Origin: Actinomadura hibisca NBRC 15177
Lineage (GTDB): Bacteria; Actinomycetota; Actinomycetes; Streptosporangiales; Streptosporangiaceae
Assembly: GCF_001552635.1 (NCBI RefSeq)
Contig: NZ_BCRO01000045.1
Location: forward strand, 1-64,000
Direction: 5' to 3'
Length of the DNA: 64,000 nucleotides
Positions 7,891-15,707 of the stretch are shown piece by piece (within the stretch, counting starts at the first letter, position 1; every line of letters starts with the position of its first letter). The position numbers and the translations under genes are program-made. Below the pieces are notes generated by a model. That model saw only the letters and a list, made by a program, of their open reading frames with translations, was not told where the DNA came from and ran no database searches.

Positions 7891-8983
7891 CGGTGTGGCG
7901 CGTCCCGTCCGCGGCGGCCTCGCGGATGGTGTCCAGGAGGCGGTGGAGTTTTACAGCGTGCGCGAAGTCGGCCACCGTTTGCCCGCCGGTGTGTAGGTCG
8001 TGGGCGAACGCCTCGTACAGCAGGCGTACGTTCTGGGCCGACTGCTCGGCAGAGGGGGCGGGTGTCCGTAGCTCTTGCCAATCGCTTTCGCCCAAGCGCG
8101 CGCCTAGCAGGCGTGGTTCGCCGATCTGGATCTGGGCCGCGCGCAGGTCGTGCGCGTCGGTGACGACGGCCAGGTCGCCCTCGGTGCCGGAGAACTCCAG
8201 TCGGGTGCGGGAGTTGCTGGCCTTGCCGTTGGCCAGGTGGATCGAGGCGACCGCGTTGTTTGTGAGTGTTGCGCTGACCAGGACTTGAGCCGGGGAGGTG
8301 GGACGGACCAGTTCGTCGGTCTCGGCGATGGTGAGGTTCGGTCCTGGCGGGCCAAGGATCGCTGACAGGGCGGTGAGGTCGCCTGCCAGGAAGTTCAGGA
8401 CGTCCAGGCTGTGCCCGCCGGTGACCTCCAGCAGGCCCGCGCCGTTGGCCCGGTCGAAGGTGTAGGCGGCCTCGGCGGGGATCGTGCCGCCCGCGCCGCG
8501 CGCGATCGCCGCGTACAGCGTCGCCGAGGTGATCTCGCCCAGGTAGCCGTCGGTGATCAGGCCGCGGGCGTGGCGGACGGCGGGGGAGTGGCGGGCCTGG
8601 AGCCCGATCGCGGTGCGGACCCCGGCTGCTCGGGCCTTCTCGGTCAGGTTCTCGGCTTCGGCGGTGGTCAGCGCCAGGGGCCATTCCGCCAGCACGTGCT
8701 TGCCCGCGTCCAGGGCCGCGTCGATCAGTTCGGCGTGGTGCGGCACCTTCACCGTCACCACGACCAGGTCGACGTCGGGGTGCGCGGCCAGCGCGTGCGG
8801 GTCGGTGAAGGCGTGCTCGGCGCCGAACCTCCGGGCCGCCTCACGGGCGCTGTCGGGCCGTCGCGTGCCGACCGCCGTCAGCGCGTAGTCGGGCAAGGCG
8901 TGCAGGGCGGGGACGTGGGCTGCGGCTGCCCAGCCGCGCTCGGGGTTCGCGCCGATGATGCCGACGCGGACGGGGGTGCGCAT
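7865..8983 (-). CDS. Gfo/Idh/MocA family NAD(P)-dependent oxidoreductase
   Basis: The 372-aa protein has an N-terminal Rossmann fold (VRVGIIGANPERGW and onward), the family's conserved lysine-containing stretch near residue 95 (AGKHVLAEWPLAL, where E-W replaces the usual E-K-P), and a C-terminal alpha/beta substrate domain. Members oxidise or reduce sugars and similar polyols, and the substrate here is unknown. The ATG is preceded by GGAGG. It diverges from a TetR regulator across three operator-like repeats, so it is the likely target of that repressor. The changed EKP motif could affect chemistry. Confidence 0.88.
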   Translation of the reverse strand: MRTPVRVGIIGANPERGWAAAAHVPALHALPDYALTAVGTRRPDSAREAARRFGAEHAFTDPHALAAHPDVDLVVVTVKVPHHAELIDAALDAGKHVLAEWPLALTTAEAENLTEKARAAGVRTAIGLQARHSPAVRHARGLITDGYLGEITSATLYAAIARGAGGTIPAEAAYTFDRANGAGLLEVTGGHSLDVLNFLAGDLTALSAILGPPGPNLTIAETDELVRPTSPAQVLVSATLTNNAVASIHLANGKASNSRTRLEFSGTEGDLAVVTDAHDLRAAQIQIGEPRLLGARLGESDWQELRTPAPSAEQSAQNVRLLYEAFAHDLHTGGQTVADFAHAVKLHRLLDTIREAAADGTRHTVTGYDRAA

Positions 8984-9000
8984 GGAGACCTCCGAGGGAT

Positions 9001-9083
9001 AAGCGGACTGGTTTCGTCCGTTTGAGGACCGTAGTTCAAGCGGACGCTATTCGTCCACTTAATCCGGAGGGTGGTCGTCCGTT
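9001..9083. promoter_or_regulatory. Iterated TetR-type operators between oxidoreductase and tetR
   Basis: There are three copies of a 23-bp dyad. Copy 2 (9038-9060) is the best, with AAGCGGACG-N5-CGTCCACTT arms matching at 8 of 9. Copy 1 (9001-9023) has AAGCGGACT-N5-CGTCCGTTT. Copy 3 (9061-9083) directly abuts copy 2 with a well-kept right arm (CGTCCGTTT) and a degenerate left arm. They fill the 116-bp divergent promoter region. Confidence 0.72.
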
Positions 9084-9099
9084 TGTTAGGCTGCCCCGC

Positions 9100-9750
9100 A
9101 TGACCGCCCCGCCCCGCGCCGTGGACCGCCTCCTGGCCGGCCGCCGTCCGCGCGCCGACGCCCGCCGCAACGTCGAGCGCCTGGTCGCCGCCGCCCGCCA
9201 GACCGCGGCCGAGGTCGGCGGCGAGGTCACCGCGCACGAGATCGCCCGCCGCGCCGGGGTCGGCGTCGGCACCTTCTACCGGAACGCGGGCTCGCTGGAG
9301 GCGCTGCTGGAGGCGGTCCTCGAAGAGATCATCGGCGAGATCCTGGCCGAGGCCGACCACGCGCTGGCCGATCCCGACCCGTGGGAGGGGCTGTGCCGCT
9401 TCGCCGCCTCCTACGCCCGCCTCCGCAACGAGCTGTGCGACATCAACGAGGCCCTCGGCGACGCCCTCGGCCAGGCACGCGGCGAGCTGCGCGACCGCAT
9501 CGGCCGCGTGGTCGTCCGCGCCCAGGACGCCGGAGCCGTGCGCGCCGACGTGACCTGGCAGGACGTCGCGTTCCTCCTGGTGTCGGTCAGCACCGGCCCG
9601 CACACCCTCGGCCTGCGCGCCGGGGACCGCCAGTGGGAGCGGAACCTGCGGATCGTCCTGGACGGCCTGCGCACCACCGCCCCGGGCGAGCTGCCCGGCG
9701 AGCCACCGGCCGTCCCCGATCAGGCACCCGAGCCCTCGCTCCGTCGTTAG
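9100..9750 (+). CDS. TetR/AcrR family transcriptional regulator
   Basis: This is a 216-aa regulator with an N-terminal TetR helix-turn-helix (VTAHEIARRAGVGVGTFYRN, about residues 45-65) and a C-terminal ligand-binding region ending in a Pro-rich tail. ATG 9100 is chosen over upstream in-frame starts because those would place coding sequence inside the operator repeats. No strong ribosome-binding site is visible, so translation may be leaderless. It is divergent from the Gfo/Idh/MocA gene and probably represses both. The ligand is unknown. Confidence 0.9.
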   Translation: MTAPPRAVDRLLAGRRPRADARRNVERLVAAARQTAAEVGGEVTAHEIARRAGVGVGTFYRNAGSLEALLEAVLEEIIGEILAEADHALADPDPWEGLCRFAASYARLRNELCDINEALGDALGQARGELRDRIGRVVVRAQDAGAVRADVTWQDVAFLLVSVSTGPHTLGLRAGDRQWERNLRIVLDGLRTTAPGELPGEPPAVPDQAPEPSLRR

Positions 9751-9833
9751 GCAGGCGACGAGCGCGCCCCGGTTGTCGCACCGCGGGACGATGAGTCATA
9801 GGTTGGTCAGGTCGGACGAGGAAGGGGAGCGGT

Positions 9834-11351
9834 ATGTCGATGCAGAAGGGCTCCAACACGCCGGTGCCGGTGTCGGCGCTGCGCGTGGAACTGGGCTGGC
9901 AGGGTGGTCCGGGGGTGCCCGACGCCGACGCCTCGGCGCTGCTGCTGGCCCAGACCGGCAAGGTGCGCGGTGACGACGACTTCGTCTTCTACAACCAGCC
10001 CGCGCACCGGTCGGGCGCGGTCCGGTACGAGGGCAAGCAGCAGGGGCCCGCCGTCCGGGACGTGCTGGCGGTCGAGCTCGACCGCGTGGAGTCCGACATC
10101 GAGCGCATCGTGGTCGCCGCGTCCGCCGACGGCGGCACGTTCGGGCAGTTCACCGGGTTGTACGTGCGGCTGGTCGACATGCAGGGCGGCGAGGTCGCCC
10201 GCTTCGACAGCCCCGGCGCCACCACCGAGACCGCCTTCGTCCTCGGCGAGCTGTACCGCAGGCAGGGGACGTGGAAGTTCCGCGCCGTCGGCCAGGGCTA
10301 CGACACGGGGCTGGCCGGGCTCGCCACCGACTACGGCATCAGCGTGGACGACGCGCCCGCTCCGCCGCCGCCCGCGCCCCAGCACCAGGCGCCGCCGCCT
10401 CCGACCCCGCAGTACCAGGCCCCGCCGCCCCCGCCGCAGCAGACCCCGCCGCCCTCCCCGCAGTATCCGCCGCCGCCGGGCCAGCACACCCCGCCTCCGC
10501 CGCCCGGCCAGTACACCCCGCCTCCGCCTCCGGGACAGTACGCGCCGCCGCCCCCGCCCGGGCAGTTCACCCCGCCCCCGCCGCCCGGCCAGTACCCGCC
10601 GCCGCCCGGCCAGTACGCCCCGCCGCCCCCGCCGCCGGGCCAGTACGCCCCGCCCGGCCAGCAGCAGTACGCGCCGCCCGGCCAGTACCAGCCGCCCGGC
10701 CAGCCGCCGCAGCCGCAGGGCGGCAAGATCTCGCTGACCAAGAACTCGCCGTCGGTGTCGCTCACCAAGCACGGCGCGACCTCGGGCAACATGCGGGTCA
10801 ACCTCAACTGGACCGCCCGCGAGGGCGTCGCCAAGGGCCGTCTCGGCAAGCGCCGCCGCGGCGTGGACCTCGACCTCGACCTGTGCTGCCTGTGGGAGCT
10901 GCAGGACGGCCGCAAGGGCATCATCCACGCGCTCGGCGACATGGGCGCGCTGGACCGCGCGCCGTTCATCCAGCTCGACAAGGACGACCGCACCGGCGCG
11001 ATCGAGTCCGGCGAGAACATGACCATCAACCTGGACCACACCGCCGACTTCAAGCGCATCCTGGTGTTCGCCGAGATCTACGACGGCGCCGACGACTTCC
11101 GCGGCCTGGACGCGATCGCCACCCTGTACCCGGTCGGGTCGCCGCCCATCGACATGCGCATGGACGACTGCTCCGACGCCTCCCGCGACGCGGTGCTCGC
11201 GCTGATCGAGAACGTCGGCGGCGAGCTGACGGTCCGTCGCGAGGGCCGGTTCGTCCTGCCGCCGCCCGGCCGCCCCCGCTGGGGCAAGATGGCGGTGGAC
11301 CAGGCCTACGGCTGGAACCTGGAGTGGGTGGCCTCGCGCGGCAAGGACTGA
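9834..11351 (+). CDS. Tandem TerD-like stress protein with proline-rich linker
   Basis: TerD-family proteins bind calcium and are linked to tellurite and general stress responses. The 505-aa product has an N-terminal TerD-like domain (residues about 1-170, with GDDDFVFYNQP) and a linker (about 175-295) built from Pro repeats such as PPPPPGQYTPP and PPGQYAP. A second TerD-like domain follows (about 300-505, with VDLDLDLCCLWEL and DDRTGAIESGENM). ATG 9834 follows AGGAAGGGGAG. The acidic loops are plausible metal sites. No other ter genes are nearby. The linker's GC-rich repeats should be unstable and may vary in length between strains. Confidence 0.85.
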   Translation: MSMQKGSNTPVPVSALRVELGWQGGPGVPDADASALLLAQTGKVRGDDDFVFYNQPAHRSGAVRYEGKQQGPAVRDVLAVELDRVESDIERIVVAASADGGTFGQFTGLYVRLVDMQGGEVARFDSPGATTETAFVLGELYRRQGTWKFRAVGQGYDTGLAGLATDYGISVDDAPAPPPPAPQHQAPPPPTPQYQAPPPPPQQTPPPSPQYPPPPGQHTPPPPPGQYTPPPPPGQYAPPPPPGQFTPPPPPGQYPPPPGQYAPPPPPPGQYAPPGQQQYAPPGQYQPPGQPPQPQGGKISLTKNSPSVSLTKHGATSGNMRVNLNWTAREGVAKGRLGKRRRGVDLDLDLCCLWELQDGRKGIIHALGDMGALDRAPFIQLDKDDRTGAIESGENMTINLDHTADFKRILVFAEIYDGADDFRGLDAIATLYPVGSPPIDMRMDDCSDASRDAVLALIENVGGELTVRREGRFVLPPPGRPRWGKMAVDQAYGWNLEWVASRGKD

Positions 11352-11412
11352 CCACCCGCTTGGTGTGATCTTGCTCTTGCCGGAGCGCGGACGGCCGGGA
11401 TAGGACGGTGCC

Positions 11413-12081
11413 ATGAGCACCCAGCCGCAGGCCCCCTACCCGGCCGTGCCCGCCCCGCGCTTCGACGTGCCCGGCACCGAGGCGACCGAGCGGGCCCGCG
11501 CGTTCGCCGACACCATGACGCTGCGCCGCACCGTCCGCGACTTCGCCCCGGCGCCGGTGCCCGAGCGGGTGATCGACGAGGCGGTCCGGGCCGCCGCCAC
11601 CGCTCCGTCTGGGGCCAACCTCCAGCCCTGGCGGTTCGTGGTCATCACCGACCCGGAGCGCAAGCGGCGACTGCGCGAGGCGGCCGAGGCCGAGGAGCGC
11701 GAGTTCTACGAGCGGCGCGCCTCGCCGGAGTGGCTGGAGGCGCTCGCGCCGCTGGGCACCGACTGGCGCAAGCCGTTCCTGGAGGACGCGCCCGCCGTCA
11801 TCGTGGTGTTCGAGGTGCACAAGGGCCCGCACACGCCCCGCCCCTACTACGTGAAGGAGTCGGTGGGCATCGCGGTCGGGTTCCTGCTGGCGGCGCTGCA
11901 CCAGGCGGGCCTCGCCACGCTCACCCACACCCCGAGCCCGATGCGGTTCCTGAACGAGGTGTGCGAGCGCCCCCAGGAGGAGCGCGCCTACGTGGTGATC
12001 CCGGTCGGCTACCCGGCCGACGACGCGATGGTGCCCGACATCACCCGCAAGCCGGTCGAGGAGGTCGTCGTCCGGTTGTGA
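11413..12081 (+). CDS. Nitroreductase family FMN oxidoreductase
   Basis: The 222-aa protein matches the FMN-dependent nitroreductase fold. It has the phosphate-binding RRTVRDF near residue 37, the SGANLQPWRFVVI stretch that contacts FMN, a lid region (EREFYERRASPEWLEAL) and the ESVGIAVGFLLAALHQAGL helix. The long lid and SGANLQPW motif recall the iodotyrosine-deiodinase-like branch, but I cannot assign a substrate. It starts 61 bp after the TerD-like gene and is possibly cotranscribed. Confidence 0.9.
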   Translation: MSTQPQAPYPAVPAPRFDVPGTEATERARAFADTMTLRRTVRDFAPAPVPERVIDEAVRAAATAPSGANLQPWRFVVITDPERKRRLREAAEAEEREFYERRASPEWLEALAPLGTDWRKPFLEDAPAVIVVFEVHKGPHTPRPYYVKESVGIAVGFLLAALHQAGLATLTHTPSPMRFLNEVCERPQEERAYVVIPVGYPADDAMVPDITRKPVEEVVVRL

Positions 12082-12105
12082 ACGGCGACCTCCCCGGTGG
12101 GAGCG

Positions 12106-12738
12106 TCAGCCCTTGAGCAGGGTGTCGGCCAGCTTCTTGTCGCGCGCCACGCGCACCAGCGCCGCCGCGAACCTCGCCAGGTCCTTCTCAGGGACCTCGT
12201 CGGCCAGCTTCTTGGGGTTGGCGGGCAGGCCGAGACGCTCGGCGCCCTTGAGCGTCTGCGCGTCGAAGTAGGGGCGCAACCACGGCCACATCGCCTGCGC
12301 CTCCCGGCAGAAGATGTCCACGCCGGTCGGGCCGATGCCGGGGAACTCCTTCAGCAGCGCGGCGGCGCGCTCGCGGTCGCGTTCGGCCTGGATGGGCAGC
12401 CGCCGCAGGTCACCGCCGTACTTGTCCTGCACCATCTCGGCCATGTCGCCGAGCCGCGTCGCGGTGCTCTCGTCGTAGCGCACGTAGTGGGCGCGGCCGA
12501 GCGCGTCCACCCGCTGCTGCCAGGTGAGACGGTCCAGGCCGCGCGCGGTGCCGCCGCCCGCCTCGAACAGTTCCCGCGCCGCCGCCATCGCGATGTCGGA
12601 CGAGATGCGGGTGCTGAGCAGGTTGGCGAGGACCAGCAGCTTGAACAGCGCCGCGGGCTGGTCCTTCAGGGGGATCCCGGCCTCCTCGGCGTAGGTCCGG
12701 CCCGCCTCGCGCAGCAGTCTCCTGACGACAGTGCCCAT
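12106..12738 (-). CDS. Endonuclease III-like HhH-GPD DNA-repair protein
   Basis: This 210-aa protein has a helix-hairpin-helix (LLKEFPGIGPTGVDIFCREA, about residues 140-160) and the two-domain helical layout of the HhH-GPD glycosylases. The C-terminal Cys cluster of Nth/MutY is absent, so no iron-sulfur cluster is expected. ATG 12738 lies 8 nt after GGAGG; a GTG at 12747 overlaps that site. A role in base-excision repair is inferred from the fold only. It converges with the nitroreductase and lies upstream of nothing on its strand. Confidence 0.8.
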   Translation of the reverse strand: MGTVVRRLLREAGRTYAEEAGIPLKDQPAALFKLLVLANLLSTRISSDIAMAAARELFEAGGGTARGLDRLTWQQRVDALGRAHYVRYDESTATRLGDMAEMVQDKYGGDLRRLPIQAERDRERAAALLKEFPGIGPTGVDIFCREAQAMWPWLRPYFDAQTLKGAERLGLPANPKKLADEVPEKDLARFAAALVRVARDKKLADTLLKG

Positions 12739-12804
12739 GCCACCCACCTCCCGTTGGTCGCGATCTACCCACGGGGGCGTGGTTGACTCCGGGCGAGGAG
12801 GGGA

Positions 12805-13551
12805 TCAGAGCAGGCTGAGTTGGCCTTCCCCGGCCATCGGGTCGCGGTGTCTCTTCAGGTGCCGCCACCGGGGCAGGTCGTCCAGGTACGACCACGACAT
12901 GCGGTGGTGCGGGGTGGGCCCGTGCTCCTCCAGCGCCTTCTGGTGGACGGGCGAGGGGTAGCCCGCGGCCTCGGCGAACCCGTAGCCGGGGAACCCGGCG
13001 TCCAGCCCGGCCATCAGCCGGTCGCGGTGCACCTTGGCCAGCACCGACGCGGCCGCCACCGTCACCGAGCGCAGGTCGGCCTTGATCTCGCAGCGCACCC
13101 GCCAGGGGCGGCCCAGGAAGTCGTGCTTGCCGTCGAGGATCACCACGTCGGGCGGCTCGGGCAGCGCCTCCAGCGCGCGCACGGCCGCGCGGCGCAGCGC
13201 CGCCGACATGCCCAGTTCGTCGATCTCGGCGGGGGAGGCCGCGCCGATGGCGTGCCCGGTCAGCCAGCCCGGCAGGACCTCGGCGAACGCCTCGCGCCGC
13301 CGCTCCGACAACATCTTGGAGTCGGTGAGGCCCTCCGGCGGCGGCGACAGGTCGGTCACCGCCGCGCATACCACGACCGGACCGGCCCAGGCGCCGCGCC
13401 CGACCTCGTCCACGCCGGCGATGCGCGGGAGGCGGCCGGGTGTGGCCAGGGCGGTGCGCAACTCGTCCTCGATGGCGTATCCCGCGACGCGCGGGATCTC
13501 AGAGGCGGCGGCGTCGGGGCCCGGGGCCAGGCCGGGCAGGGCGTCGGTCAA
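12805..13551 (-). CDS. rnhB: Ribonuclease HII
   Basis: RNase HII cuts RNA in RNA/DNA hybrids and removes misincorporated ribonucleotides. The 248-aa product carries the active-site GVDEVGRG motif (Asp48, Glu49), a further acidic site in [10 protein letters not shown], and the conserved [10 protein letters not shown] helix and [11 protein letters not shown] loop. The start is TTG 13551, a few bases after AGGAGA. It has about 25 extra N-terminal residues compared with the shortest family members. Confidence 0.95.
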   Translation of the reverse strand: MTDALPGLAPGPDAAASEIPRVAGYAIEDELRTALATPGRLPRIAGVDEVGRGAWAGPVVVCAAVTDLSPPPEGLTDSKMLSERRREAFAEVLPGWLTGHAIGAASPAEIDELGMSAALRRAAVRALEALPEPPDVVILDGKHDFLGRPWRVRCEIKADLRSVTVAAASVLAKVHRDRLMAGLDAGFPGYGFAEAAGYPSPVHQKALEEHGPTPHHRMSWSYLDDLPRWRHLKRHRDPMAGEGQLSLL

Positions 13552-13647
13552 CGGGTCTCCTGGGCGAGGCGGGCGGTCGCGGCCGGCCCCCGTCCTCGCG
13601 GAGGCGTCCGGCCCCGTCGATGGTAGGGCGCGGTGGGCGGCCGTCGC

Positions 13648-14262
13648 TCACAACCAGCCGTTGTGCCGGGCGGTCCCGACGGCCTCCATCCGGTTGCGCG
13701 TGCCGGTCTTGCCGATCGCCGACGACAGGTAGTTGCGGACGGTGCTCTCCGACAGGTGCAGCCGTCCGGCGATGTCGGCGACGGTCGCGCCGTCCGCCGC
13801 GGCCGTCAGGACGTCGCGCTCGCGCTCGGTGAGCGGGTTGGGGCCCACCGACAGCGCGGCGGTGGCCAGCGCGGGGTCCACGACCCGCTCCCCGGCCAGC
13901 ACCCGCCGGACGGCCGCCACCAGGTCCTCGATCGGGCCGTCCTTGACCAGGAAGCCCCCGGCCCCGGCGTCCATCGCGCGGCGCAGGTAGCCGGGGCGGC
14001 CGAACGTCGTCACGATCAGCACCTTGCACGAGGGCAGCTCCCGGCGCAGGTCGGCGGCCACGTCCAGGCCGCTGCGGCCGGGCAGTTCGATGTCCAGCAC
14101 CGCGACGTCGGGCCGGACCGCCAGCGCGGTCTCCAGCACCGCCGAGCCGTCGCCGGTCTGGGCGACCACCTCGATGTCGTCTTCCAGGCCGAGCAGCAGC
14201 GCCAGCGCGCCGCGCATCATGCCCTGGTCTTCGGCGAGCAGGACTCGGATCACGCCTGTCAT
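13648..14262 (-). CDS. NarL/FixJ-type response regulator (DesR-like)
   Basis: This 204-aa regulator has a receiver domain with acidic pocket (AEDQ), phospho-acceptor Asp57 (VAVLDIELPG), the conserved FLVKDG Lys, and a LuxR-type DNA-binding domain (PLTERERDVLTAAADGATVA, STVRNYLSSAIGKTGTRNR). Its ATG overlaps the stop of the histidine kinase gene (ATGA, 14259-14262), so the two are translationally coupled. The signal and targets are unknown. Family resemblance to DesR does not by itself imply a role in membrane fluidity. Confidence 0.93.
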   Translation of the reverse strand: MTGVIRVLLAEDQGMMRGALALLLGLEDDIEVVAQTGDGSAVLETALAVRPDVAVLDIELPGRSGLDVAADLRRELPSCKVLIVTTFGRPGYLRRAMDAGAGGFLVKDGPIEDLVAAVRRVLAGERVVDPALATAALSVGPNPLTERERDVLTAAADGATVADIAGRLHLSESTVRNYLSSAIGKTGTRNRMEAVGTARHNGWL

Positions 14263-15410
14263 TGTCCCGGCCCCAGCGCGGCGGTCAGCACGAAGCCGCC
14301 GCCGGGCGCGGGCCCGGCCTCCAGCGTCCCGCCCGCCTCGGCCATCCGCTCGGTGAGGCCGTGCAGGCCGTGCCCGGGGGACGGCGGCGGCGCGGCGGCC
14401 CCGTCGTCGCGGACCTCCAGGACGGCGCCCCCGCCGCCGGCCCGCAGCGTGATCGTGCAGGTGCGGGCGCCGCTGTGCCGGATGACGTTGGTGACGCCCT
14501 CGCGCACGGCCCAGCCCAGCGGCATGTCCTGCTCGGGCGGCGGGGGCGGCCCGGAGCGGCGGATCACCGGTTCGATCCCGGCGTCGGCCAGCGCCGTGCG
14601 GGCCGCCTCCAGTTCGGCGTCCAGGCCCCGGCCCCGGTAGCCCGCCACCGCCTGCCGCACCTCGCCGAGCGCCTGCCGCCCGACGGTCTCGATGTCGGCG
14701 GCCTGCCGGGCGGCCGTCTCCGGGTCGCGCGCGGCGATGATCCGCACGGCCTGCGCCTTCACCACCATCAGCGACAACGTGTGCCCCAGCAGGTCGTGCA
14801 GGTCGCGGGAGAAGCGCAGCCGCTCCCGGGTGACGGCGGCCTCGGCCAGCTCCTCGCGGGCGGCCCGCAGCAGCCCGATCACCGCGAACAGCCGCAGGAC
14901 GACCGCGGTGACCAGGGCGGCGGTGGCGGTGCCGTACCCGATGCCGAGGATCGTGTCGCCCTCGGCGCCGCGCGCCCACAACGTCAGTACCGTCGCCAGC
15001 GACACCCCGCCGATGATCAGCAGCAGCGGGGCCTCCGGACCCCGGCCACGCTGGCGGGCGTGCCCGGCGACCGTCCCGGCGGCGATGCCCGCCATGACGA
15101 ACAGCGCGTCCCACTCCTGCCACCACGCCAGCGCCGCCGCGGCCGCCGTGAGCGCGGCCAGCAGCGCCACCGGCACCCGGAACGGCACCCGCGCGTCGAA
15201 CGCCGTCCACACCGTCGCCAGGTACAGGACCGCGAACAGCACGAGCGCCGCCACGCACGCCGCCACCGGATGGGAGCGTCCGTGCAGGAGGTCGGCCACC
15301 GGCCAGCCGAGGACCGCCAGCCAGAGGGAGAAACCGGCGGGCTCGGGACCGTCGCCGCCGATCCGGTCCAGGGCGATCTCGGGACGGCGCCGCTCGACGG
15401 GGCGGATCAT
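14259..15410 (-). CDS. Sensor histidine kinase, DesK-like (HisKA_3)
   Basis: The 383-aa kinase has several N-terminal hydrophobic segments, then a dimerisation and phospho-acceptor helix (RLRFSRDLHDLLGHTLSLM, phosphorylated His in DLHD) and a compact ATPase domain (WAVREGVTNVIRHS, GHGLHGLTERM). ATG 15410 is preceded by GAGGAGAG at a spacing of 6 nt; an ATG 33 bp upstream is less well supported. It partners the overlapping response regulator downstream. The 297 bp upstream, shared with the divergent AAA+ gene, holds promoters I cannot delimit. Confidence 0.92.
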   Translation of the reverse strand: MIRPVERRRPEIALDRIGGDGPEPAGFSLWLAVLGWPVADLLHGRSHPVAACVAALVLFAVLYLATVWTAFDARVPFRVPVALLAALTAAAAALAWWQEWDALFVMAGIAAGTVAGHARQRGRGPEAPLLLIIGGVSLATVLTLWARGAEGDTILGIGYGTATAALVTAVVLRLFAVIGLLRAAREELAEAAVTRERLRFSRDLHDLLGHTLSLMVVKAQAVRIIAARDPETAARQAADIETVGRQALGEVRQAVAGYRGRGLDAELEAARTALADAGIEPVIRRSGPPPPPEQDMPLGWAVREGVTNVIRHSGARTCTITLRAGGGGAVLEVRDDGAAAPPPSPGHGLHGLTERMAEAGGTLEAGPAPGGGFVLTAALGPGQ

Positions 15411-15707
15411 CGGTCGCTCTCCTCGGTCACGGGCCCACGCCATGCCGGTCGCGGAGCGCGGGACCCGGCGGCGGCTGGACCGTTCCGGATCGTTCGGTGA
15501 TCCCGTGGTTCGTCACCGCGTCGTCGTCGTTCACGTCCCCGACGTTACGAAGCCGGGCGGGGGTCGCGGCAGGGCCGAACATCCGCGTTCGGGCAGGACA
15601 AATGTACTTTCCGGGGATTTTGGAAACATTCTTACCGACTTGTACGAGTCAACGAACCCGGCCCGGGGAGTCCCGTTCACGCGGGTCCTGCGCTTTACTC
15701 GGCAGTG

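Noticed and set aside
10360-10720. Short tandem repeats that could suggest a CRISPR or VNTR array
   Set aside because: They are the DNA of the PPPPPGQY linker inside the TerD-like gene, with no spacers of constant length.
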